From Candidatus Peribacteraceae bacterium (GTDB taxonomy: Bacteria; Patescibacteriota; Gracilibacteria; Peribacterales; Peribacteraceae), in NCBI GenBank assembly GCA_028717505.1, contig JAQUNQ010000025.1, positions 1 to 14,364 on the forward strand: 14,364 nucleotides of DNA, given 5' to 3'. The notes beneath the pieces are model-generated. The model was given only the letters and a program-made list of their open reading frames with translations, had not been told where the DNA came from and made no database searches. This document shows positions 1 to 6,428 of the stretch, in pieces. How positions within the stretch are numbered: the stretch's first letter is position 1; each line of letters opens with the position of its first letter. The translations under genes were made by a program, and so were the position numbers.

Positions 1-370
1 GATCCATCGTGTCCGCTAACCGGAGGGGAGATGTGGGCTGAAGGAGGACGATACGATCAGGATGGTAGTTCTCCTCCTGTTCGTAGTACTCGACAGCATG
101 GAGGAGTGCGCCCTCCACCATGCTCTTTGGGCCCGCGAGATCCTTCGGGCGCAGGAAAGGCACTTCTGCACCGTACGCGCGCGCAACCTCCCGGATTTCC
201 TCGCTGTCGGTGGAAACGACGACCCTGTCGATCCCCGGACATTGAAGGCCGTACGTAATACTCCAAGCAATCATGGGATGACCATGTAGCAAGCGTATGT
301 TCTTCCCCGGCACACCTTGGGACCCGCCGCGCGCGGGGATGATGGCCAATGTTTTCCGGGTCTCCGTCAT
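1..370 (-). CDS. neuA: Acylneuraminate (CMP-nonulosonic acid) cytidylyltransferase, partial, cut by left window edge
   Basis: The frame opens at ATG 370-368 and stays open for 123 codons to the window edge; the C-terminal part lies outside. Residues 9-24 read AIIPARGGSQGVPGKN, the N-terminal CTP-binding loop of NeuA-type cytidylyltransferases. VVSTDSEEI (51-59) and LLQPTSPLR (109-117) are the two other hallmark blocks. The family activates sialic, legionaminic or pseudaminic-type sugars with CTP in the cytoplasm; which one cannot be told from this fragment. The usual Lys of the GGSK loop is Gln18 here. It lies 58 bp downstream of the ABC exporter on the same strand, so the two are probably co-transcribed. 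No Shine-Dalgarno sequence is visible. By eye the gene uses more AT-ending codons (TTG, CTA, CAT, GGT) than its neighbours, which may hint at a different origin. KdsB is less likely because its loop reads PARYGSTRLPGK. Confidence 0.9.
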   Translation of the reverse strand, partial: MTETRKTLAIIPARGGSQGVPGKNIRLLHGHPMIAWSITYGLQCPGIDRVVVSTDSEEIREVARAYGAEVPFLRPKDLAGPKSMVEGALLHAVEYYEQEENYHPDRIVLLQPTSPLRLADTMD

Positions 371-428
371 GACCCGCGCATTGAAACACACCCCGCACGG
401 GAATGCGAGAACATCCTGTGGAGTCTGC

Positions 429-2243
429 CTAGAATCTCTGCTCCTCCCACAGCATGTGGAACACGCCCTTCTTCGCGAGGAGCTGATCGAGCGTCCCTTG
501 TTCGGCCACCCGCCCCTCCTGCAGGGCCACGATGGTATCCGCATGCCGGATGGTGGAGAGCCGATGTGCAATGACGATGGAAGTGCGCCCCTGCACCGCC
601 TCAGTGATCGCCTCCTGGATCAATTTTTCCGTCTGGCTGTCGAGGGAACTCGTCGCCTCGTCGAGAATGAGGATCTCCGCCTTCTTGAGGAGCGCACGCG
701 CGATGGAGACGCGCTGCTTCTCCCCGCCCGAGAGCTGCACCCCGCGATCACCAATGGGCGTGTCCAGCCCCTGCGGCAGGCTCCCGACGAACTCCGTGAG
801 GCGCGCGCGCTCGACGACATCGAGAAGCTCCGTCTCCGGCACATTCCCGAGCCCATAGGTGATGTTGTTCCGCAGGGACTCATGCAGGAGGAGGGTGTCC
901 TGACTCACGAGGGCCACACGCTGCAGATAAGAATCCGTCGAGAACTCCCGGATGTCCGTGCCATCGATGAGGATGGAACCGGCGGGACAGTCGTAGTAGC
1001 GCATGAGCAGGTGAATGAGCGTGGATTTGCCCGCTCCCGTGGGACCCACGATGGCCGTCATCTTCCCCTTCGCGACCTCAAAGGAGACATCGTGGAGGAC
1101 GTCGCGCCCCTCGAGGTAGGAGAACGTGAGGTGATGAAAGGCGATCGCCTGCTCCAAACCAATGAACTTCCGGGTGCCGCCGCGCACGAAGTACTTTCCC
1201 CGCTCATCGAAGATCGCAAGGACCTCATCGAGCGGCCCTACTGTCGCCGCGAGCGTCCCGCGGAAGCCCGAGAGCGTCCCGAACTTGCTCGAGGAGTTGA
1301 TGACGATGTAGAAGTACACCACGAGCGCCGGCGCGGAGGCGATCTGCTCGCGCCCGAACCAGAGGAGCGACCCCACGAAGATGGCGAGCGCAACGAGGAG
1401 CGTGATGATCTCCTGCAGCGGCAGGACGAGCCCCTGCAGTGCGCGCACGCGGAAGTCCAAGCGAGCCTTGTCATCGCTGATCCGCGTGTAGAAGTGCTGC
1501 TCCTGCGCTTCCGTGCGCGAGGACTTCACGAGAGGAATGGTGGAGAGGATCTCGACGGACTTCTTCCCGAGCTCCCGTCCCCGCAGAGCGAGGGAGCGCG
1601 AGAGCCCCTTGATCTGCAGGATCATCGTCCGGATGGCGAAGTGGAGGATAAAGAAGAGGGGAAGCGCCGTGAGCGTGAGCCTCCAGGAGATGGTGAACAT
1701 CACCCCGAGGTACACGAGGAGAGAAAAGAGGGAGGTAATGAATCCGTCGATGCTCTGGAGCGGGCGCAGGGCCTGCTGCGAGAACTCAAGGAGAAGCGTG
1801 TGATGGTGCCCGATGTTCGTGCGGTCGAAGAAGAGCTTCCCGAAGCTCAGGTACTTCGTGAAAAGCGTCTTCCGTAGGTGGTGGAGTGTGCGTTCCGAGA
1901 AGTAGGCGACACTCACGACCGCGAGGAAGCGGAAGATGTTCTTGCAGATGAAAATGATGACGAATCCCCCGAGGAAAATGCCGAAGAGGAGACGATCATT
2001 CGCGAGGACGGAAGCCGGCAGCTGACGGACAATGGGGGCGAGGAGCGGCGTGTCCGTTATGAAGGAGAAGTTCTTCTGGAGGAACCCGTTGAGAAGCGGG
2101 ATGAGGAGCCCCATGCCCGCGCCTTCAAATGCCGCCGCAAGGAGGGAGAGAGCAACAGGGATGAGAAGATACCACGGACTGATGCGAATGTGCTTCAGCA
2201 GCGTGAGAACTTTCCCGATGGTCGAAGCCTTCTTCTGGTCCAT
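429..2243 (-). CDS. ABC exporter, fused permease and ATPase (MsbA/PglK-like)
   Basis: A 604-aa half-transporter, the normal length for MsbA/PglK-type exporters that act as homodimers in the inner membrane. The N-terminal half has about six hydrophobic segments (roughly residues 24-46, 88-111, 165-186, 188-210, 270-297 and 303-320). The ATPase half shows Walker A GPTGAGKST (400-408), Q-loop Gln448, signature LSGGEKQ (504-510), Walker B ILILDE (524-529), D-loop SSLD (532-535) and switch His560 in IAHRLST. All catalytic elements are intact. The family moves lipids, lipid-linked oligosaccharides or peptides outward. With a NeuA-like gene 58 bp downstream and glycosyltransferases nearby, a lipid-linked glycan is the most likely cargo, but this is inference. 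ATG 2243-2241 gives a natural N-terminus (MDQKKAST then a helix); no Shine-Dalgarno lies upstream. The stop is TAG at 431-429. A drug or lipid exporter is the alternative. Confidence 0.93.
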   Translation of the reverse strand: MDQKKASTIGKVLTLLKHIRISPWYLLIPVALSLLAAAFEGAGMGLLIPLLNGFLQKNFSFITDTPLLAPIVRQLPASVLANDRLLFGIFLGGFVIIFICKNIFRFLAVVSVAYFSERTLHHLRKTLFTKYLSFGKLFFDRTNIGHHHTLLLEFSQQALRPLQSIDGFITSLFSLLVYLGVMFTISWRLTLTALPLFFILHFAIRTMILQIKGLSRSLALRGRELGKKSVEILSTIPLVKSSRTEAQEQHFYTRISDDKARLDFRVRALQGLVLPLQEIITLLVALAIFVGSLLWFGREQIASAPALVVYFYIVINSSSKFGTLSGFRGTLAATVGPLDEVLAIFDERGKYFVRGGTRKFIGLEQAIAFHHLTFSYLEGRDVLHDVSFEVAKGKMTAIVGPTGAGKSTLIHLLMRYYDCPAGSILIDGTDIREFSTDSYLQRVALVSQDTLLLHESLRNNITYGLGNVPETELLDVVERARLTEFVGSLPQGLDTPIGDRGVQLSGGEKQRVSIARALLKKAEILILDEATSSLDSQTEKLIQEAITEAVQGRTSIVIAHRLSTIRHADTIVALQEGRVAEQGTLDQLLAKKGVFHMLWEEQRF

Positions 2244-2673
2244 ACACTCAGGAAAACGCTAGCGGAAGGGCAGGAATGCCACAAGGATTCAGCCGCTCTT
2301 CTTGTTGAAAGAGTTGAAGTATGCAGATATCCCCACATGCCTTCTGATCACAAAAATGGAGGGGTGGCGCGCCACGGGGGGTGAAGGGGAAGGCCCTGTC
2401 CGCAGACGTTGCCGACGAGCTGGCCCTGAAGCCTTGGAGGAGACAGCGAGGAGACGCAGGGCCGGGCGGAGTGGGCTTTGGCGCGCCAGCGCTTTGGCTC
2501 CACCTTTGTCGTCCTTCGGCTTCGCTCAGGACGACCCCTCCCCCTCCGAGAGATGGGAGATCAGCGAAAGACCCTGAGCGAAGTCGAAGGGTCGCCGGAC
2601 AAAGGTGGAAAAAATGACGTGAATGAAAATGTGTTTACTCGAAAGAGACAATTCATCGCGTAGAGATCATCCC
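2244..2673. other. Intergenic region without a gene, repeat-rich
   Basis: About 430 bp between the starts of the ABC exporter unit and the end of the GT4 gene, both on the minus strand. Short open frames exist in several phases but none has recognisable protein sequence. The stretch holds two copies of the 10-bp palindrome TGGCGCGCCA (2365-2374 and 2479-2488; the first is part of the 12-bp palindrome GTGGCGCGCCAC at 2364-2375) and the inverted-repeat element at 2499-2609. The promoter of the ABC gene must lie in its left part, but I see no convincing -35/-10 pair. No clear terminator for the GT4 gene is visible near 2620-2673. Confidence 0.7.
2499..2609. repeat. Intergenic inverted-repeat element with two nested arm pairs
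   Basis: The outer arms TCCACCTTTGTC (2499-2510) and GACAAAGGTGGA (2598-2609) are perfect 12-bp reverse complements. Just inside, CCTTCGGCTTCGCTCAGG (2513-2530) pairs with CCTGAGCGAAGTCGAAGG (2573-2590) with 17 of 18 positions complementary. The middle (about 42 bp) is unpaired and rich in C and G. GAGCGAAGTCGAAGG-type sequence is familiar to me from dispersed intergenic repeats in several environmental bacteria, so this is probably one copy of a genome-wide palindromic repeat family. That recollection is unverified. No transposase gene lies nearby and no target-site duplication was identified. Confidence 0.75.
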
Positions 2674-3804
2674 CTATGTCCTGCAGAGATCTTCATACAA
2701 GGCACGCAGCGCCTGCGCGGACTTCGAGAGTGGATAGAACGCGCATACTTTCTCACGATACTGCGTTCCCCGTGACCGGCGCTCCTCGGGAGAGAGATGA
2801 AGGAACGACTGCACGCGCGCGACCAGCGCATCAGTGTCCCCCGCAGGCACGACGAGCTCTCCATCGACGGGGGAGAGGACCTCCCGCACCGCGCCGCCAT
2901 CGAAGGCGAAGGCCGGACGCCCGCACGCGAGCGCCTCGATGAGCGAGAGGCCGAAGCCCTCGTAGAGGGAAGTGGAAATGAGTGTGGCAGAGCGCTGCAA
3001 GAGAGAAAGGAGCTCTTCCGGACCCACCATCCCCTGCACATGCACATTCGGGATTGCCGTGAGCGCCGCGAGCTGTTCATCGGAACGCCTCCCGACATCC
3101 GCAATGCGGTATCCCTGCGCGGAGAGCGCCTGATACGCGCGAAGGAGGAACGGGAATCCCTTGCGCGGGTGGAGGAAGGACCCGAGCGCGATGACGTCAT
3201 ACTCGACATGAGAGAGATCGCCGGGCCGATAGAGCTCGCAATTAACGCCGTTCGGCACGATGCGGACCATGCTGCTCTCACATCCATAATCGGAAGCGAT
3301 GCGTGCCGCCGCCGTCCGGGACACGGTGGCGATGGCGATGCCCGAGCGGCAGAAGGCGCGCTGCCAGCGGAGAAGGAGCGCATACTTCATCCGCCAGAGC
3401 CACGTCACAGGCCAGCGCGCATGGGCGAGTGCGAGGAAACGATCCACCGAGACGGGATGGTGAATGAGGAGGCAGAGCGGCCGGCCAGTCTCCGCGAGCT
3501 TGCGGAGATGCGGCCCGCAGGTCTGGTTCAAGTGGAGGACATCGAACTGCTTCCAGAAAGGATGTTCCGGCGGATAGCGGCGAAGGACGGAACGCGCGAA
3601 GAGCGCGTCCGCGACGCCGAAGTAGTAGGGGCCGATGCGCGCAGGGAGGATCTCCACCCGGACATTCGCAGGGAGTGTAGCCTCCCGCGGCCGCATGCGG
3701 TTCGTGAGGATGGTGAACTGCACGGGCGCCGCCTCCCCGAGGAGCGGGAGGTGATTCCCCCCTTTGAAGGCATCGAGGACCGGCGTGAGGACACAAACGC
3801 GCAT
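2674..3804 (-). CDS. Glycosyltransferase family 4 (GT-B fold)
   Basis: 376 aa, a usual length for a GT4 enzyme. The N-terminal Rossmann-like half starts MRVCVLTPVLDAFKGG and contains the LHLNQTCGPHL and LLIHHPVS segments. The C-terminal donor-binding half has VPNGVN (183-188), GSFLHPRKGF with Lys215 of the R-K-G donor motif, NVHVQGMV (253-260), and EGFGLSLIE with the E-x7-E pair Glu282/Glu290, which binds the nucleotide sugar. Such enzymes are retaining and act at the cytoplasmic face of the membrane on lipid-linked or soluble acceptors; the sugar cannot be told. The open frame continues upstream of ATG 3804-3802 as far as about 4959, but that part is the antisense of the FkbM-like gene and has no family sequence. 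The true start is therefore placed where GT4 homology begins. The upstream leader is pyrimidine-rich and has no Shine-Dalgarno. It diverges from the plus-strand gene at 3862 with a 57-bp gap. Confidence 0.93.
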   Translation of the reverse strand: MRVCVLTPVLDAFKGGNHLPLLGEAAPVQFTILTNRMRPREATLPANVRVEILPARIGPYYFGVADALFARSVLRRYPPEHPFWKQFDVLHLNQTCGPHLRKLAETGRPLCLLIHHPVSVDRFLALAHARWPVTWLWRMKYALLLRWQRAFCRSGIAIATVSRTAAARIASDYGCESSMVRIVPNGVNCELYRPGDLSHVEYDVIALGSFLHPRKGFPFLLRAYQALSAQGYRIADVGRRSDEQLAALTAIPNVHVQGMVGPEELLSLLQRSATLISTSLYEGFGLSLIEALACGRPAFAFDGGAVREVLSPVDGELVVPAGDTDALVARVQSFLHLSPEERRSRGTQYREKVCAFYPLSKSAQALRALYEDLCRT

Positions 3805-3828
3805 GACGAAGAGACTGAGGGGACAGGA

Positions 3829-3841
3829 TGCTACACTAGCA
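3829..3841. promoter_or_regulatory. Putative overlapping divergent -10 elements (extended -10 on both strands)
   Basis: On the plus strand 3829-3837 reads TGCTACACT, an extended -10 of TG-N-TANNNT form, 24 nt before the ATG at 3862. On the minus strand 3841-3833 reads TGCTAGTGT, the same form, 28 nt before the GT4 ATG at 3804. The two hexamers overlap almost completely, so both genes would have short leaders of about 20 nt and compete for one polymerase site. No good -35 is visible on either side, which fits extended -10 promoters. This is inferred from pattern only. Confidence 0.45.
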
Positions 3842-3861
3842 CTCCACTCCTCCCGCACTCC

Positions 3862-4677
3862 ATGCTGATCCACCGTCTTCGGCGCCGGATCGAGAAGTCT
3901 CTGGACTGGCTCAAGGGGTGGTTTCACGCACACATCACACTGAGCTGGCACCGTCTCGCGGGAAAGCCAATCAGGGACATCACCCGCTTCGCGCGGCGCC
4001 TCCCCTTCATCGAGCGGCGCGAGTTCTCCCAGAACGATGAAGATGGGATCATCCACGCCATCTTCGCGATGATCGGCGTCACGAACAGGTATTACGTCGA
4101 ATTCGGCGCGGAGGATGGCGTGCAGTGTAATACACGCGCGCTGCGCCTCTTCCGCGGCTGGCAGGGACTCCTCCTCGACGGAGAGCACGAGGACCCGGCC
4201 ATCAATCTGCACCGCGCCTTCATCACCGTGGAGAACATCGAGGAGCTGTTCCGGCAGTATGCCGTCCCCGCGGCGCCCGACATCCTCTCCATCGACATCG
4301 ACGGCAACGACTACTGGGTGTGGAAAGCCATCACGCACTGGCGCCCCCGCGTAGTGATCATCGAATATAATGCGCACATCCCCCCGGAGGAGAGCCGGAC
4401 CATCCCCTACGACCCGCGCTTCCTCTGGGACAAGACGGACTACTACGGTGCAAGTCTCCTGGCGCTGAAGAGACTCGGCGAGCAGAAGGGATACGCACTC
4501 ATCGGGACCGACCCGCACGGGGTGAATGCCTTCTTCGTTCTGCGCGAGCTTGCGAAGGGGGCATTTTCCCCGCCCCCATGGCCCGCGACCTACCACTCGC
4601 CCGCCTTCAAGGGGAAACAGGGAAATGCCGGCCGGCATCCTCATGATCCTCTTGGCCGACCGTGGGTAACCGTCTGA
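3862..4677 (+). CDS. FkbM-like SAM-dependent methyltransferase family protein (glycan-cluster type)
   Basis: 271 aa. Visible blocks are FSQNDEDGII (55-64), YVEFGAEDGVQCNT (78-91, resembling a SAM-binding glycine loop), SIDIDGNDYWVWKAI (143-157) and VVIIEYNAHIPP (164-175), then IPYDPRFLWD and GASLLALKRLGEQKGY. This combination is known to me from small FkbM-like proteins in sugar and surface-polysaccharide clusters. The biochemical activity of that subgroup is uncertain, so methylation of a sugar hydroxyl is inference. There is no signal peptide, so it should be cytoplasmic. The frame is open far upstream, but that part is antisense to the GT4 gene; ATG 3862 follows the divergent promoter and gives a sensible N-terminus. 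No Shine-Dalgarno: the preceding 15 bases are almost all C and T. The gene for a membrane protein begins 59 bp after its TGA stop, probably on the same transcript. Confidence 0.8.
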   Translation: MLIHRLRRRIEKSLDWLKGWFHAHITLSWHRLAGKPIRDITRFARRLPFIERREFSQNDEDGIIHAIFAMIGVTNRYYVEFGAEDGVQCNTRALRLFRGWQGLLLDGEHEDPAINLHRAFITVENIEELFRQYAVPAAPDILSIDIDGNDYWVWKAITHWRPRVVIIEYNAHIPPEESRTIPYDPRFLWDKTDYYGASLLALKRLGEQKGYALIGTDPHGVNAFFVLRELAKGAFSPPPWPATYHSPAFKGKQGNAGRHPHDPLGRPWVTV

Positions 4678-4736
4678 TCGCGGAAAATTTTGGCGCCCCT
4701 TGTGATTTGCCGCACCATCGCTCATGCTTCCCCTCA

Positions 4737-6428
4737 ATGAAGCAGAGGTCTCTCCTCGCATGGACACTGGTCCTCCTCGGTAGCGCACTCGGTGCGTTGG
4801 TTCCGTTCGTGTACTTCCGCGCCACCCTCGGCACATGGCTCCCGTCTGTCCTGCCCGAGCTCGAGGCGGATTCGCTCTACTATCTCGTCCAGATCCACGA
4901 GGTATTGAATGGGTACCCGTGGCTCGGGAATCCCTACATCCTCGCCCACGCCGATGCACACTTCCCGGGGCTTCTCCTGCCCATCTGGATCGCGGCGATC
5001 CCGGGCTTCTTCGGTGCGGGCATAAACGCGCTCTTCGCCCTCAACCCCCTCCTCTTCTCCATCATCACCGGTGCCCTCCTCTTCATTCTCTGCAAGAAGA
5101 CATCCGAAGAGCGACTATGGACCTCCGTGGTGCTGGCGATTCTCGGCACGGCATCGCTCCACAACCTCCTCATCCGCCCGGCGGTGATGCAGACGATTTA
5201 CCCGTTCTTCGCGCTCTTCCTGCTCGCGATGCTCTCCGTTCTCCGGCGCCCGCATGCGCTGCGCCCTTATCTCTGGCTTGGCCTGACCACCGCCTTCTCC
5301 TTCTACTTGTATCCCTACCTCTGGATGGTCACCTTCGCGGCAGTCGGACTCCTCAGTCTCTCCCTGATGTGGCGGAGAGACTGGCTGGCTCTCCGAGCCC
5401 TCGCCGTCATGGGTTTCTGTGTCGGGCTCGCATGTCTCCCGCATATCCTCACTATCCTCTCGCTCTTCCGCGATGAAGCATCCTATGAACTGAACCTCCG
5501 CATCGGTCTGGTAAAGACGCATGTCGTGTTGCCGCTCACCATCACGAACAACAAATACACCATCGCCCTCCTGCTCGGCCTCCTCGTCCTGCGCATCAAG
5601 CGCAAATTCTCACCTGCCGAGACGCTCCTCTTCCTCGCGGGAAGCGCCATCATCCTCGGTGCCGTGAGCAATGTCATTACCGGACAGGAGATGGATTTCC
5701 ATTCCCACTTCTGGCGTCTGGGACTCCTTCTGAACATCGTGGCGCTCGCCGTCCTCCTCGCGGAAATCCGCCAGCCCACCCCTCTGCTGCGCGCCGCCGT
5801 CGGCGCCAGCGCCGTGCTCCTCCTGTTCGCCACATGCAACAGAACCTGCATCAGCATGAACGCTTACAGCTACCTCCTCCGTCCGCCGGTGGCGCGTGCC
5901 AAGGACCGGAGCATCCAAGGATATCAGCGCCCCTTCGACTACTTCAACCAGAAGGAGATCGCCGGAAAATCCATCCTGGCACCCATGAGTATCAATCGCT
6001 ACCTGGCACTCTACACGGACAATTACCTGCTGTTCAGTAGGGGGGCCCGCTACCACGTCATCCCGAACGACGAGCTCCTGGAGCGCTTCCTGATCCAGAA
6101 CAGCGGGCACGTCGACCGGCAGATGCTCACGGACAACATCATCGCGTATGCCGGTGTGGGCCCGGTCCACGCATCGACCTACAGCGCCGCCTACGACGAC
6201 TATGTTTCCGCGATCGATCTGTTCGGCGGGGAAGCATTCCTCCAGAAAACGATGGAGCACGCGAAGGATGTCGACCGAAACTACGACCGCTACCTTCAGA
6301 AGTACGACGTGCAGTATGTCGTGGTCGACAAAAACGACGCAGCCAATCCCCGCCTGCCCTCGCGCGTGAAGTCCGTCTACAGCGACGACCGCTTCACCAT
6401 CTACGAGACGCAGTTTGCAGGAAATTAA
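4737..6428 (+). CDS. GT-C-like multi-pass membrane glycosyltransferase (putative)
   Basis: 563 aa. A first membrane helix (about residues 7-27) is followed by an outer loop with ELEADSLYY (41-49). Acidic residues in this position are typical of GT-C enzymes (PMT/ArnT/Stt3-like), which take sugars from polyprenyl-phosphate donors on the outer membrane face. About ten hydrophobic segments follow up to residue 367, including a loop with TGQEMDFHSHFWR (315-327). A soluble, probably periplasmic C-terminal domain (about 385-563) ends in KYDVQYVVVDKND and FTIYETQF. No named family is recognised with confidence, so the function is inference from topology. ATG 4737 is preferred over GTG 4662: it opens with MKQRSLLAW directly before helix 1, whereas 4662 would add 25 unlikely residues and overlap the preceding gene. 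Its TAA stop shares TTAA with the convergent gene at 6425. Confidence 0.75.
   Translation: MKQRSLLAWTLVLLGSALGALVPFVYFRATLGTWLPSVLPELEADSLYYLVQIHEVLNGYPWLGNPYILAHADAHFPGLLLPIWIAAIPGFFGAGINALFALNPLLFSIITGALLFILCKKTSEERLWTSVVLAILGTASLHNLLIRPAVMQTIYPFFALFLLAMLSVLRRPHALRPYLWLGLTTAFSFYLYPYLWMVTFAAVGLLSLSLMWRRDWLALRALAVMGFCVGLACLPHILTILSLFRDEASYELNLRIGLVKTHVVLPLTITNNKYTIALLLGLLVLRIKRKFSPAETLLFLAGSAIILGAVSNVITGQEMDFHSHFWRLGLLLNIVALAVLLAEIRQPTPLLRAAVGASAVLLLFATCNRTCISMNAYSYLLRPPVARAKDRSIQGYQRPFDYFNQKEIAGKSILAPMSINRYLALYTDNYLLFSRGARYHVIPNDELLERFLIQNSGHVDRQMLTDNIIAYAGVGPVHASTYSAAYDDYVSAIDLFGGEAFLQKTMEHAKDVDRNYDRYLQKYDVQYVVVDKNDAANPRLPSRVKSVYSDDRFTIYETQFAGN

Noticed and set aside
297..1877. 526-aa plus-strand open frame opposite the ABC exporter
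   Set aside because: It is the antisense of a fully motif-complete ABC protein; its translation is Arg/Glu/Asp-rich low-complexity sequence with no family features. GC-rich third positions keep the opposite frame open.
4675..4677. Recoded TGA (as in Gracilibacteria/SR1)
   Set aside because: TGA ends this gene and the genes at 9921 and 11242 with correct family lengths and tight gene spacing, so it acts as a stop.
4662..4736. GTG 4662 start for the first GT-C-like protein
   Set aside because: It would overlap the preceding gene and add 25 residues without membrane or family character; ATG 4737 stands directly before the first helix.
3805..4959. N-terminal extension of the GT4 frame to 761 aa on the minus strand
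   Set aside because: The extension is antisense to the FkbM-like gene and has no homology-like sequence; GT4 features begin exactly at ATG 3804.
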